From an uncultured Clostridia bacterium (lineage in GTDB: Bacteria; Bacillota; Clostridia; Oscillospirales; Oscillospiraceae), in contig CALDMR010000044.1 of assembly GCA_937915065.1 (NCBI GenBank), positions 1 to 27,359 of the forward strand: DNA of 27,359 nt, given 5' to 3'. Each line of letters starts with the position of its first letter. The first letter of the stretch is position 1. A model generated the notes under the pieces. The model was not told the origin of the DNA. It searched no databases and was given only the letters and a program-made list of their open reading frames with translations. Positions 15,164 through 21,480 of this stretch are shown piece after piece. The translations under genes were made by a program, and so were the position numbers.

Positions 15164-15195
15164 ACCGCAATCCTTTGCAAGCAAAGGACTGCGGT
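15164..15195 (-). terminator. Terminator of tRNA-Ser
   Basis: A 15-bp stem with a 2-base tip (15164-15178 with 15181-15195, one mismatch) lies directly behind the tRNA on the minus strand and is followed there by tttttctttt. Confidence 0.88.
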
Positions 15196-15197
15196 TG

Positions 15198-15289
15198 TGG
15201 CGGAGAGAAAGGGATTCGAACCCTTGATACCTTTATAGGGTATACACGATTTCCAATCGTGCGCCTTCGACCAGCTCAGCCATCTCTCC
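15198..15289 (-). tRNA. tRNA-Ser (anticodon GGA)
   Basis: On the minus strand GGAGAGA pairs with TCTCTCC, followed by G and an encoded CCA (15198-15200 on plus). The anticodon loop ATTGGAAAT on an ACGA/TCGT stem gives GGA, which reads TCC/TCT. A long variable arm (TACCCTATAAAGGTA) is the mark of a class II tRNA, and the T-arm GGGTTCGAATCCC is standard. Confidence 0.97.
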
Positions 15290-15318
15290 ATAGCCTCGCG
15301 CTCGTAACAGCACGTTAT

Positions 15319-15346
15319 ATTTTAGCAGGTTTTCTGGATTTGTCAA
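15319..15346 (-). promoter_or_regulatory. Promoter of tRNA-Ser
   Basis: On the minus strand a perfect TTGACA (plus 15341-15346), 16-base spacer and TAAAAT (15319-15324) end about 30 bases before the mature tRNA. Confidence 0.88.
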
Positions 15347-15408
15347 GCGGATTTTTGAAAAAATTGCAAAAAAAGAAAAAAGAACAGCTGAAGGCGAAAA
15401 CGGGCGAA

Positions 15409-15449
15409 GGGCGGAGACCCCGTACATGGTCTGCACGGGGTCTCCGCCC
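15409..15449. terminator. Long hairpin behind the small minus-strand gene
   Basis: A 15-bp perfect stem (15409-15423 with 15435-15449, gggcggagaccccgt and complement) lies 20 bases behind the stop of the gene at 15470-15643. No T-run follows directly on the minus strand (ttcgcccgttttcg), so termination may be weak. Confidence 0.55.
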
Positions 15450-15469
15450 TCCGGCGGTTCTGCGATTTC

Positions 15470-15643
15470 TCAGCGGAAAGTATGGCTGATGTTGTCGACA
15501 ACATCGTCCACAGCGTTACCCATGGCGCGCATAGTATTGCCTGCGCGCGTTTTTGCAGACTTGTCGTTGGCCAGCATTACCAATTCCGCAGCGGCGCCGG
15601 CCAGTGCGCCGACGCAGATCCCACGCCAAAACTCGTTGTTCAT
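15470..15643 (-). CDS. Small YtxH-like protein, unknown function
   Basis: A 57-residue protein that starts MNNEFWRGICVGALAGAAAEL: one short hydrophobic segment rich in Gly and Ala, followed by an amphipathic helix with regularly placed Ala/Met/Val and charged residues (AGNTMRAMGNAVDDVVDNISHTFR). This layout resembles the short YtxH-like and other membrane-attached small proteins. The ATG at 15643 is preferred over a GTG at 15655 because aaggag lies 11 bases before it, while it would be too close to the GTG. The C-terminal helix has a similar character to the end of the lipoprotein at 24066. No function can be given. Confidence 0.7.
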   Translation of the reverse strand: MNNEFWRGICVGALAGAAAELVMLANDKSAKTRAGNTMRAMGNAVDDVVDNISHTFR

Positions 15644-15723
15644 GTGTTTTATCACTCCTTTATCGGTCTGGACTTAGTATGACCCGTCCGCAGAAAAAAA
15701 GACGCGGGGACAGCGCTTTTTTG

Positions 15724-15769
15724 TTGCTAAAAACAGCCGGAGATAGTATAATATTACTGTTTATACAGT
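15724..15769 (+). promoter_or_regulatory. Promoter and palindrome of the pyrimidine operon
   Basis: -35 TTGCTA (15724-15729), 17-base spacer, and a perfect -10 TATAAT (15747-15752). Directly behind it ACTGTTTATACAGT (15756-15769) is a perfect 5-bp inverted repeat across the expected transcription start. The leader is about 75 bases and too short for a classical PyrR attenuator with anti-terminator and terminator. Confidence 0.72.
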
Positions 15770-15834
15770 CCTTTGAAACCTTGGTAAAAAAGTGGAAAGA
15801 AAATGCTTTTTCCGGCAGAACGGAGGAAACAGAC

Positions 15835-17124
15835 GTGAAAAAATGGATTCGCGGCGGGCGCGTGATCGATCCTTCCTGCGGGCGGGATGAGATCTGTGAT
15901 CTGCTGATCGACGGCGGCGTGATTGCTGCCGTGGGCGGAGACTTTTCGGCAGAAGGGGCCGAAGAGGTGATCGATGCGGCGGGCCTGGTGGTGGCGCCGG
16001 GCCTGGTGGACATGCATACCCATATGCGGGAGCCGGGCTTTGAGAAAAAAGAAACTATCGCCACCGGAACGGCGGCGGCGGCCCGGGGCGGCGTGACCAC
16101 GCTGCTGGCCATGGCCAATACCCTGCCGGTGATCGACAGTCCCGAGCGGGTGGGGGAGCTGTACCGCCGGGCGGAGCAGGACGCTAAGGTGCGCCTTTAT
16201 ACGGTGGCTGCCGTGTCCCGCGGCATGCAGGGCAAGGAGATCACGGATGTGGAGGAACTGCTGGCCGCCGGCGCCGCCGCTTTGAGTGACGACGGCGTGC
16301 CGCTGATGAACGCGGCCATTATGCGCGAGGCGCTGATCCGTATGAAACCTTCGGGCCTGCCGATCCTGTCCCACAGCGAGGATGGAGACCTGGTGCGCGC
16401 CGGGGTGATGAACGAGGGAGCGCTGTCCCGGAAGCTGGGCTACCAGGGCCGCCCGGCGGTGGCGGAAGAGCTGCTGCTGGTGCGGGACGGTATGCTGGCC
16501 GCCGATGTGGACGGTTCCGTGCATATCTGCCATGTGAGCACGAAGGGTTCCGTGTGCTATATCCGGATGATGAAGGAGGCCGGGGTGAAGATCACTGCCG
16601 AAACCTGCCCCCAGTATTTCACCATTACGGAAGAGGAGATCGAAAAGCAGGGAGCCATGGCCAAGGTCAATCCTCCCCTGCGGCGGCAGGCCGATGTGGA
16701 GGCCATTCTGGAGGGGCTGAAGGACGGCACGCTGGACTGCATCGTTACCGACCATGCGCCCCATACAGCGGAGGAAAAGAGCCGCCCGCTGCCCAATACG
16801 CCCAGCGGCATGGTGGGCCTGGAAACATCCCTGGCCCTGTCGCTGACGGTGCTGCACCATCAGCAGGGGCTGCCCCTGTCCTTTGTCATCGAGAAAATGA
16901 GCACGGCCCCGGCCAAAATCTTGAAGCTGGACGCGGGTACGCTGCGCCCTGGCGCTCCGGCGGATCTGGTGCTGTTTGATCCGGATGAACGGTGGGTCGT
17001 GGATCCGGAGCAGTTTGCGTCCAAGGGGCGGAACACGCCCTTTGCGGGCTGGGAGCTGCAAGGCCGCGTACACCGCACCCTGGTGGGCGGCGAAACGGTT
17101 TATGATGGAAGTGCTGTGCGATAA
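15835..17124 (+). CDS. pyrC: Dihydroorotase
   Basis: Third step of pyrimidine synthesis: closes carbamoyl aspartate to dihydroorotate. The start is the GTG at 15835, with ggagg (15822-15826) in front; the frame is open further upstream but covers the promoter. The 429-residue chain is a class I dihydroorotase with metal-binding His61/His63 (DMHTHMREPGF), Asp152/153 (SDDGVPL), His180 (LSHSEDG), His233 (HICHVSTKG) and catalytic Asp306 (VTDHAPHT). Its length fits the Bacillus type. It is first in an operon with pyrF, pyrK and pyrD. The aspartate carbamoyltransferase genes that often come before it are not in this window. Confidence 0.95.
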   Translation: MKKWIRGGRVIDPSCGRDEICDLLIDGGVIAAVGGDFSAEGAEEVIDAAGLVVAPGLVDMHTHMREPGFEKKETIATGTAAAARGGVTTLLAMANTLPVIDSPERVGELYRRAEQDAKVRLYTVAAVSRGMQGKEITDVEELLAAGAAALSDDGVPLMNAAIMREALIRMKPSGLPILSHSEDGDLVRAGVMNEGALSRKLGYQGRPAVAEELLLVRDGMLAADVDGSVHICHVSTKGSVCYIRMMKEAGVKITAETCPQYFTITEEEIEKQGAMAKVNPPLRRQADVEAILEGLKDGTLDCIVTDHAPHTAEEKSRPLPNTPSGMVGLETSLALSLTVLHHQQGLPLSFVIEKMSTAPAKILKLDAGTLRPGAPADLVLFDPDERWVVDPEQFASKGRNTPFAGWELQGRVHRTLVGGETVYDGSAVR

Positions 17125-17182
17125 ACTGAGATACGATTGAGAATAAAAGAAATGAGATTGAAAGAAAAAGGAGTTGCTGAAT

Positions 17183-18106
17183 ATGTCTTTTGAACGTCTG
17201 CAGGATCAGATCCGCGAAATGAAGAACCCCACAGTGGCCGGCTTGGATCCCAAACTGGAGTATGTGCCCGCATTTGTTCTGGAGGAGAAGCTGAAAGAAT
17301 ACGGCGAGACCACCCGGGCTGCCGCCGAGGCGATTTATGCCTACAATGTGGGCCTGATCGATGCGCTGTACGATGTGGTGCCTGCGGTGAAGCCCCAGAG
17401 TGCATTCTATGAGCGGTTTGGCTTTGAGGGAGTGGAAGCCCTCAAGCGCACGGTGGACTACGCCAAGAGCAAGGGCCTCTATGTGATCATGGACGCAAAA
17501 CGCGGCGACATCGGCTCCACTGCTGAAGGGTACAGCGATGCCTACCTGGGCTCCGTGAAGATCGGCAATACCGAGGTGGAGCCCTTTGGCTGCGACTGCC
17601 TGACCATTAACGCCTACTTGGGCAGCGACGGCATCAATCCCTTTATCAAGGATTGTGTGGCCCGCGACCGGGCGGTGTTTGCCCTGGTGAAAACCTCCAA
17701 CCCCTCCTCCGGCGAGCTGCAGAACATCGTTGCCGGCGACCGCAAGGTATATAACGTGGTGGGCGATCTGCTGGAGCGCTTGGCCAAGGATACGGTGGAC
17801 AAGTACGGCTACACCTGCGTGGGTGCTGTCACCGGCGCCACCTATCCCATGGATATCCGGGATCTGCGCCGCCGCCTGGAAAAGACCTTCTTCCTGGTGC
17901 CCGGCTACGGCGCCCAGGGCGGCAAGGCAGAGGACGTGCAGTACGCCTTTGACCAGTATGGCCATGGCGCCATTGTGAATTCTTCCCGGGGCATTATCTG
18001 CGCCTGGCAGAAGACCGGCGGTGACGGCCATGATTTCGGCGATGCTGCCCGGAATGCGGCCATTGCCATGCGGGAAGACCTGAAGAAGTTTATCACCGTT
18101 GTGTGA
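17183..18106 (+). CDS. pyrF: Orotidine-5'-phosphate decarboxylase (type 2)
   Basis: Last step of UMP synthesis: decarboxylates OMP. The ATG at 17183 follows aaaaggag (17166-17173); a TTG at 17174 is in frame but would overlap this site. The 307-residue chain has the catalytic DAKRGDIG motif (Asp104, Lys106, Asp109) and starts with the NPTVAGLDP motif. The length, about 60 residues above the short B. subtilis type, and the motif TAEGYSDAYLG mark the longer type 2 group. The gap to pyrC is 58 bases without a terminator. Confidence 0.95.
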   Translation: MSFERLQDQIREMKNPTVAGLDPKLEYVPAFVLEEKLKEYGETTRAAAEAIYAYNVGLIDALYDVVPAVKPQSAFYERFGFEGVEALKRTVDYAKSKGLYVIMDAKRGDIGSTAEGYSDAYLGSVKIGNTEVEPFGCDCLTINAYLGSDGINPFIKDCVARDRAVFALVKTSNPSSGELQNIVAGDRKVYNVVGDLLERLAKDTVDKYGYTCVGAVTGATYPMDIRDLRRRLEKTFFLVPGYGAQGGKAEDVQYAFDQYGHGAIVNSSRGIICAWQKTGGDGHDFGDAARNAAIAMREDLKKFITVV

Positions 18107-18110
18107 GAAC

Positions 18111-18228
18111 TGTAAGGCGGGGCTGCGCCCCCTTTGGAGATTGCCCCGCCTTTACACGGTGGCGTCCTGCGGAGGCGCATGTCCTCCTTCGGACAGATTG
18201 GATTTTATTTCGCCGTGCTGCGGCGAAA
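18111..18228 (+). promoter_or_regulatory. Three-hairpin intercistronic region between pyrF and pyrK
   Basis: Three inverted repeats lie in the 159-base gap: tgtaaggcggggc (18111-18123) with its complement at 18143-18156 (one bulge); tgtcc/ggaca (18180-18184/18191-18195); and tttcgccg/cggcgaaa (18208-18215/18221-18228). Inside the first, ggggc/gcccc (18119-18123/18127-18131) is an alternative, mutually exclusive pairing. No T-run follows any of them. It may be a mobile or dispersed intergenic repeat or a structured leader of pyrK. Confidence 0.55.
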
Positions 18229-18265
18229 CTCTGCAAGGCATTTCTATATAAGGAGTTGAACGACT

Positions 18266-19030
18266 ATGCCATACCAGCAAGATTGTAAAATTTTGTCCCT
18301 GCGGGCATTGAATGATCAAGCGTTTGAAATGGTGCTGCATGCCGGGGAGATCGCCGAAACGGCCCAGCCCGGCCAGTTTGTCAATGTGAGCTGCGGCGAG
18401 GGACACTTGCTGCGCCGCCCCATCAGCATTTGCGAGGCCGAAGGCCCGCAGCTGCGCCTGGTGTTTGAGGTGCGCGGCGAGGGCACCCTGTGGCTTTCCC
18501 AGCGCAAAGAGGGCGAAAGCGTGAGCGTACTGGGCCCCCTGGGCCGCGGGTTTGATGTGGACGGCAAAAAAGTGCTGTTTGTCGGCGGCGGCATCGGTGT
18601 GCCGCCCCTGCTGTGGGCGGCTAAGCGGGCGGCCGGGGCCGATGCGGCCCTGGGCTTTGCCGCAAAGGGCCGTTCCATTTTGCTGGAGGACTTTGCGGCG
18701 GTGTGCGGCGAAACGGCCGTGACCACCGACGACGGCAGCCTGGGCCTGCGGGGCAACGCCCTGGACGCTGCCCGGGAGCTGCTGCAGAAGAACCAATACG
18801 ATGCAGTGTGCGCCTGCGGCCCCAAGATCCTGCTGCAATATACGGCGGAGGCCGCTGAAAAAGCGGGAATCCCATGCCAGGTGTCCATGGAAGAGCGTAT
18901 GGGCTGCGGCGTGGGTGCCTGCCTGGTGTGCGCGGTGAAATTGCGGGACGAGCAGGGCGAAACTTACTACGGCCATGTGTGTAAGAACGGCCCGGTCTTT
19001 TCTTCCAAGGAGGTTGTGTTCGATGACTGA
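18266..19030 (+). CDS. pyrK: Dihydroorotate dehydrogenase electron-transfer subunit
   Basis: FAD and [2Fe-2S] protein that passes electrons from PyrD to NAD in class 1B dihydroorotate dehydrogenase. The 254-residue chain has the FAD motif RRPISI (50-55), the nucleotide-binding VGGGIGVPPL (107-116) and four iron-sulfur cysteines in the C-terminal part, Cys214, Cys219, Cys222 and Cys239 (GCGVGACLVC ... GHVCKNGP). The ribosome site is aaggag (18249-18254). Its last eight bases overlap the start of pyrD (ATGACTGA), which fits a complex made in equal amounts. Confidence 0.95.
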   Translation: MPYQQDCKILSLRALNDQAFEMVLHAGEIAETAQPGQFVNVSCGEGHLLRRPISICEAEGPQLRLVFEVRGEGTLWLSQRKEGESVSVLGPLGRGFDVDGKKVLFVGGGIGVPPLLWAAKRAAGADAALGFAAKGRSILLEDFAAVCGETAVTTDDGSLGLRGNALDAARELLQKNQYDAVCACGPKILLQYTAEAAEKAGIPCQVSMEERMGCGVGACLVCAVKLRDEQGETYYGHVCKNGPVFSSKEVVFDD

Positions 19031-19931
19031 TCTGCGCGTGAATTTGGCGGGGGTGGAGCTGAAGAACCCCATTGTGGTTGCCTCCGGCACTTATGGTTTC
19101 GGCCATGAATACGGCCAGTTTTATGACCTGTCTGAGCTGGGAGCTATTTGCGTCAAGGGTTTGACGCCCGTGCGGCGGGATGGCAATCCCCCTCCCCGTA
19201 TCGCAGAAACTCCGGCGGGAATTTTGAACAGCGTGGGACTGCAGAACCCGGGCGTGGATGCCTTTATCGCGGAGGAAATGCCCTTCCTGCGGCAGCATGA
19301 TGTGAAGATCATTGCCAATATCTCCGGCAATACGCCGGAGCAGTATGGTGAGATGTGCGAAAAGCTGTCCGATGCGGGCGTGGATATGATCGAGGTCAAT
19401 ATCTCCTGCCCCAATGTGAAGGCCGGCGGCCTGGCCTACGGCACGCAGCCCGCCATGGCGGCAGAGGTGACGGAGATCGCCAAAAAGCATTCCACCGTGC
19501 CGGTGATGGTCAAGCTGTCTCCCAATGTGACCAGCGTGGTGGACATTGCTAAGGCGGTGGAGGATGCGGGCGCCGACGCCCTGTCCCTGATCAACACTTT
19601 GCTGGGCATGCGGATCGATATCAACAGCCGCCGTCCGATTTTGAAAAACAACATGGGCGGACTGTCCGGCCCGGCGGTGTTCCCTGTGGCAGTGCGGATG
19701 GTCTATCAGGTGCGGCAGGCTACCAAGCTGCCCATCCTGGGCATGGGCGGCGTGGCCAAGGGCAGCGATGCAGTGGAGCTGATGATGGCCGGAGCTGACG
19801 CGGTGGCGGTGGGTACCGCCTGCTTTGCCGACGCCTTTGCACCCATACATGTGCGCGAGGGCCTGCGGGAATATCTGGAACGGAACGGGCTGAATGCCCG
19901 GGATCTGACGGCAACTGTGCAGCCCTGGTAA
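19023..19931 (+). CDS. pyrD: Dihydroorotate dehydrogenase, class 1B catalytic subunit
   Basis: Oxidises dihydroorotate to orotate with FMN; works with PyrK. The start is the ATG at 19023, overlapping the pyrK stop, with aaggagg (19008-19014) ahead. The 302-residue chain has the active-site base Cys129 in VNISCPN, the substrate loop ETPAGILNSVGLQNPG (62-77), Lys46 in KGLTP, the INTLLGMRID region and the FMN phosphate motif GMGGVAKGSDAVELMMAGA. A cysteine rather than serine as base and the PyrK partner define class 1B. Confidence 0.96.
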   Translation: MTDLRVNLAGVELKNPIVVASGTYGFGHEYGQFYDLSELGAICVKGLTPVRRDGNPPPRIAETPAGILNSVGLQNPGVDAFIAEEMPFLRQHDVKIIANISGNTPEQYGEMCEKLSDAGVDMIEVNISCPNVKAGGLAYGTQPAMAAEVTEIAKKHSTVPVMVKLSPNVTSVVDIAKAVEDAGADALSLINTLLGMRIDINSRRPILKNNMGGLSGPAVFPVAVRMVYQVRQATKLPILGMGGVAKGSDAVELMMAGADAVAVGTACFADAFAPIHVREGLREYLERNGLNARDLTATVQPW

Positions 19932-19936
19932 AGGGT

Positions 19937-20293
19937 ATGAGCGAAACAAGGCTTGTGAACCTGCCGGTGCCGGACTGCCTGAAAGTGCTGCATGCAGCCA
20001 TTGTGGAGGGCAGTGTGACCGGAGAACTGTTGGATCACTATGAATTGACGGATGCCGGAGGCGTGCTGCACTGCGGTGTGGCGGTGTATGAAAAATACTA
20101 TTACCGCGTGAGCAACCGACTGACGCTGACAGTGACGGTGGATGACCTGATGGGCAAAACGCGGGTTCACTGGATCAGCGCCGGCGGCGGAGAAAGCGCT
20201 TTCTGGCGCTTTGACTGGGGCGCGGCAGACAGCTTTGACAGCGTGGTGCGCGAGGCACTGCGGCCCTATTTTTTAGAAGAAGGAAGCAACTGA
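19937..20293 (+). CDS. DUF6054-like small protein
   Basis: A 118-residue soluble protein that starts five bases behind pyrD and ends three bases before the next gene, so it belongs to the pyr transcript. The order of features (a short N-terminal helix, GSVTGELLDHYEL, then VAVYEKYYYRVSNRLTLTVTV, then an AGGGESAFWRFDWGA segment) looks like the DUF6054 family of Clostridia as I remember it; that assignment is from memory and should be tested. No catalytic motif is visible. The ribosome site is poor (aaaggg), suggesting translation coupled to pyrD. Confidence 0.75.
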   Translation: MSETRLVNLPVPDCLKVLHAAIVEGSVTGELLDHYELTDAGGVLHCGVAVYEKYYYRVSNRLTLTVTVDDLMGKTRVHWISAGGGESAFWRFDWGAADSFDSVVREALRPYFLEEGSN

Positions 20294-20296
20294 TTT

Positions 20297-20713
20297 ATGA
20301 CCCGAATTTATCTTGTGCGCCATGCCCAGGCGGAGGGGAACCTGTACCGCCGGGCCCATGGCAGCTACGACAGCCTGGTCACGCCGTTGGGCTATGCACA
20401 GATCGAGGCCCTGAAGCGCCGCTTTGCGGAGATCCCGGTGGATGTGGTGTATTCCAGTCCGCGTTACCGGGCCCGCACCACGGCGGCGGCTATCTATGTG
20501 CCGAAACAGATCCCCATGTATGTGCTCGACGATCTGCATGAAGTGAACTGCGGCCCCTGGGAAGACCGTACCTGGGGCGAGATCCGCTATACGGATCCGG
20601 AGCAGCTGGATAATTTCAACTATCATATCGAGCGCTGGCATGTGCCCGGCACGGAAACGCCGGAGCAGATCCGCGACAGAATGCTGGGTGTGCTGGACAC
20701 CATTGTGCGGTGA
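20297..20713 (+). pseudogene. Histidine phosphatase, N-terminal part of a split gene
   Basis: The first 138 residues are a clear histidine phosphatase (phosphoglycerate-mutase-like) N-terminal half: catalytic His9 in LVRHAQAEGN, then YSSPRYRARTTA with the second conserved arginines, and a mid-part HEVNCGPWEDRTWGE that holds the conserved glutamate region. It stops at 20713 just where the family continues with a strand and the second catalytic motif (S/T)HG. That motif is found in the next frame, which begins at 20710. About ten residues between the two parts seem to be missing, so I infer a small deletion of about 30 bases that also shifted the frame. Whether the two pieces still combine is open. 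Confidence 0.75.
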
Positions 20714-21420
20714 CGCACCGCATGGCGTCCCGGATCCTGCTGGGAACGCTGCAAGGCATGAGTATTGCAGAAATCAGCGAAAAGTGCCCCCATGGAGACA
20801 ATACGGCGGTTTCGCTGATTGAGTATGAAGATGGGAACTATCGGGTGGCGTATGCCAACGATGCATCCCATTTAAGCCAGGATATTTCCACCTTTGCCGG
20901 TCAGAACTGGTGGAAAAGCAAGGACAGCCGGGAGATCGGCCTGCGCTTTTTGCCCCTTCGGGTGGACAGTGACGCCGGTGCAGCATTGTACCAGCTATGC
21001 CGTGCCGAAGGGTGGCACAGCAGCCACGGCACCATGGAGCATTATGACGGCGCGGCATTTTTGGCCCAGGCCCGGCGCAATCAGCAGGTTTACGATGGTG
21101 CTGTGCTGGCGGCCTACTATGAGGACAGCTTTGCGGGGCTGCTGCAGCTGGACACAGAACTGGACAGCGCCGAGGGCGTGGGGCGGGTGCCCTTCGTCTA
21201 TATGGCACCGGATTACCGGAAGAAAGGCGTGGGGATCCAGCTGATCGGCGAAGCGGTCAGCCGCTTCCGCGGGCTGGGACGGACGCGGCTGCGCCTGCGC
21301 TGTGCCGCGGAAAACCAGGTGGCTCAAAACTTCTACCGCCGCTGCGGCTTCCGCAAGGCGGGCGAGGACAGGGGAGCCCCCGTGGCGCTGGATCTGCTGG
21401 AGCTTTATATTGGATTTTAA
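20710..21420 (+). CDS. C-terminal half of histidine phosphatase fused to a GNAT acetyltransferase
   Basis: A GTG at 20710 overlaps the stop of the previous frame as GTGA, a classic coupling arrangement. The product (236 residues) starts THRMASRILLGTLQGMSI, the second histidine motif of the phosphatase family but with Arg in place of the usual Gly after His3, continues to HGDNTAVSLIEYEDG, and from about residue 75 becomes a GNAT domain. The acetyl-CoA loop is RKKGVGIQLI (about 170-179), followed by LRCAAENQVAQNFYRRCGF, which is the typical closing GNAT motif. Full-length phosphatase-GNAT fusions are known in gut Clostridia as far as I recall. The acetyltransferase domain looks complete and may still work. 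Confidence 0.75.
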   Translation: MTHRMASRILLGTLQGMSIAEISEKCPHGDNTAVSLIEYEDGNYRVAYANDASHLSQDISTFAGQNWWKSKDSREIGLRFLPLRVDSDAGAALYQLCRAEGWHSSHGTMEHYDGAAFLAQARRNQQVYDGAVLAAYYEDSFAGLLQLDTELDSAEGVGRVPFVYMAPDYRKKGVGIQLIGEAVSRFRGLGRTRLRLRCAAENQVAQNFYRRCGFRKAGEDRGAPVALDLLELYIGF

Positions 21421-21480
21421 CAACTGGGGGCCGGGCGGGCAACGCTGTCCGGCCGCTTCGGTGAAAGGGGGCGGGAGCAT

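Noticed and set aside
20700..20720. Programmed -1 frameshift between phosphatase and GNAT parts
   Set aside because: There is no slippery heptamer or downstream structure at the junction, and about ten residues are missing, so a deletion explains it better.
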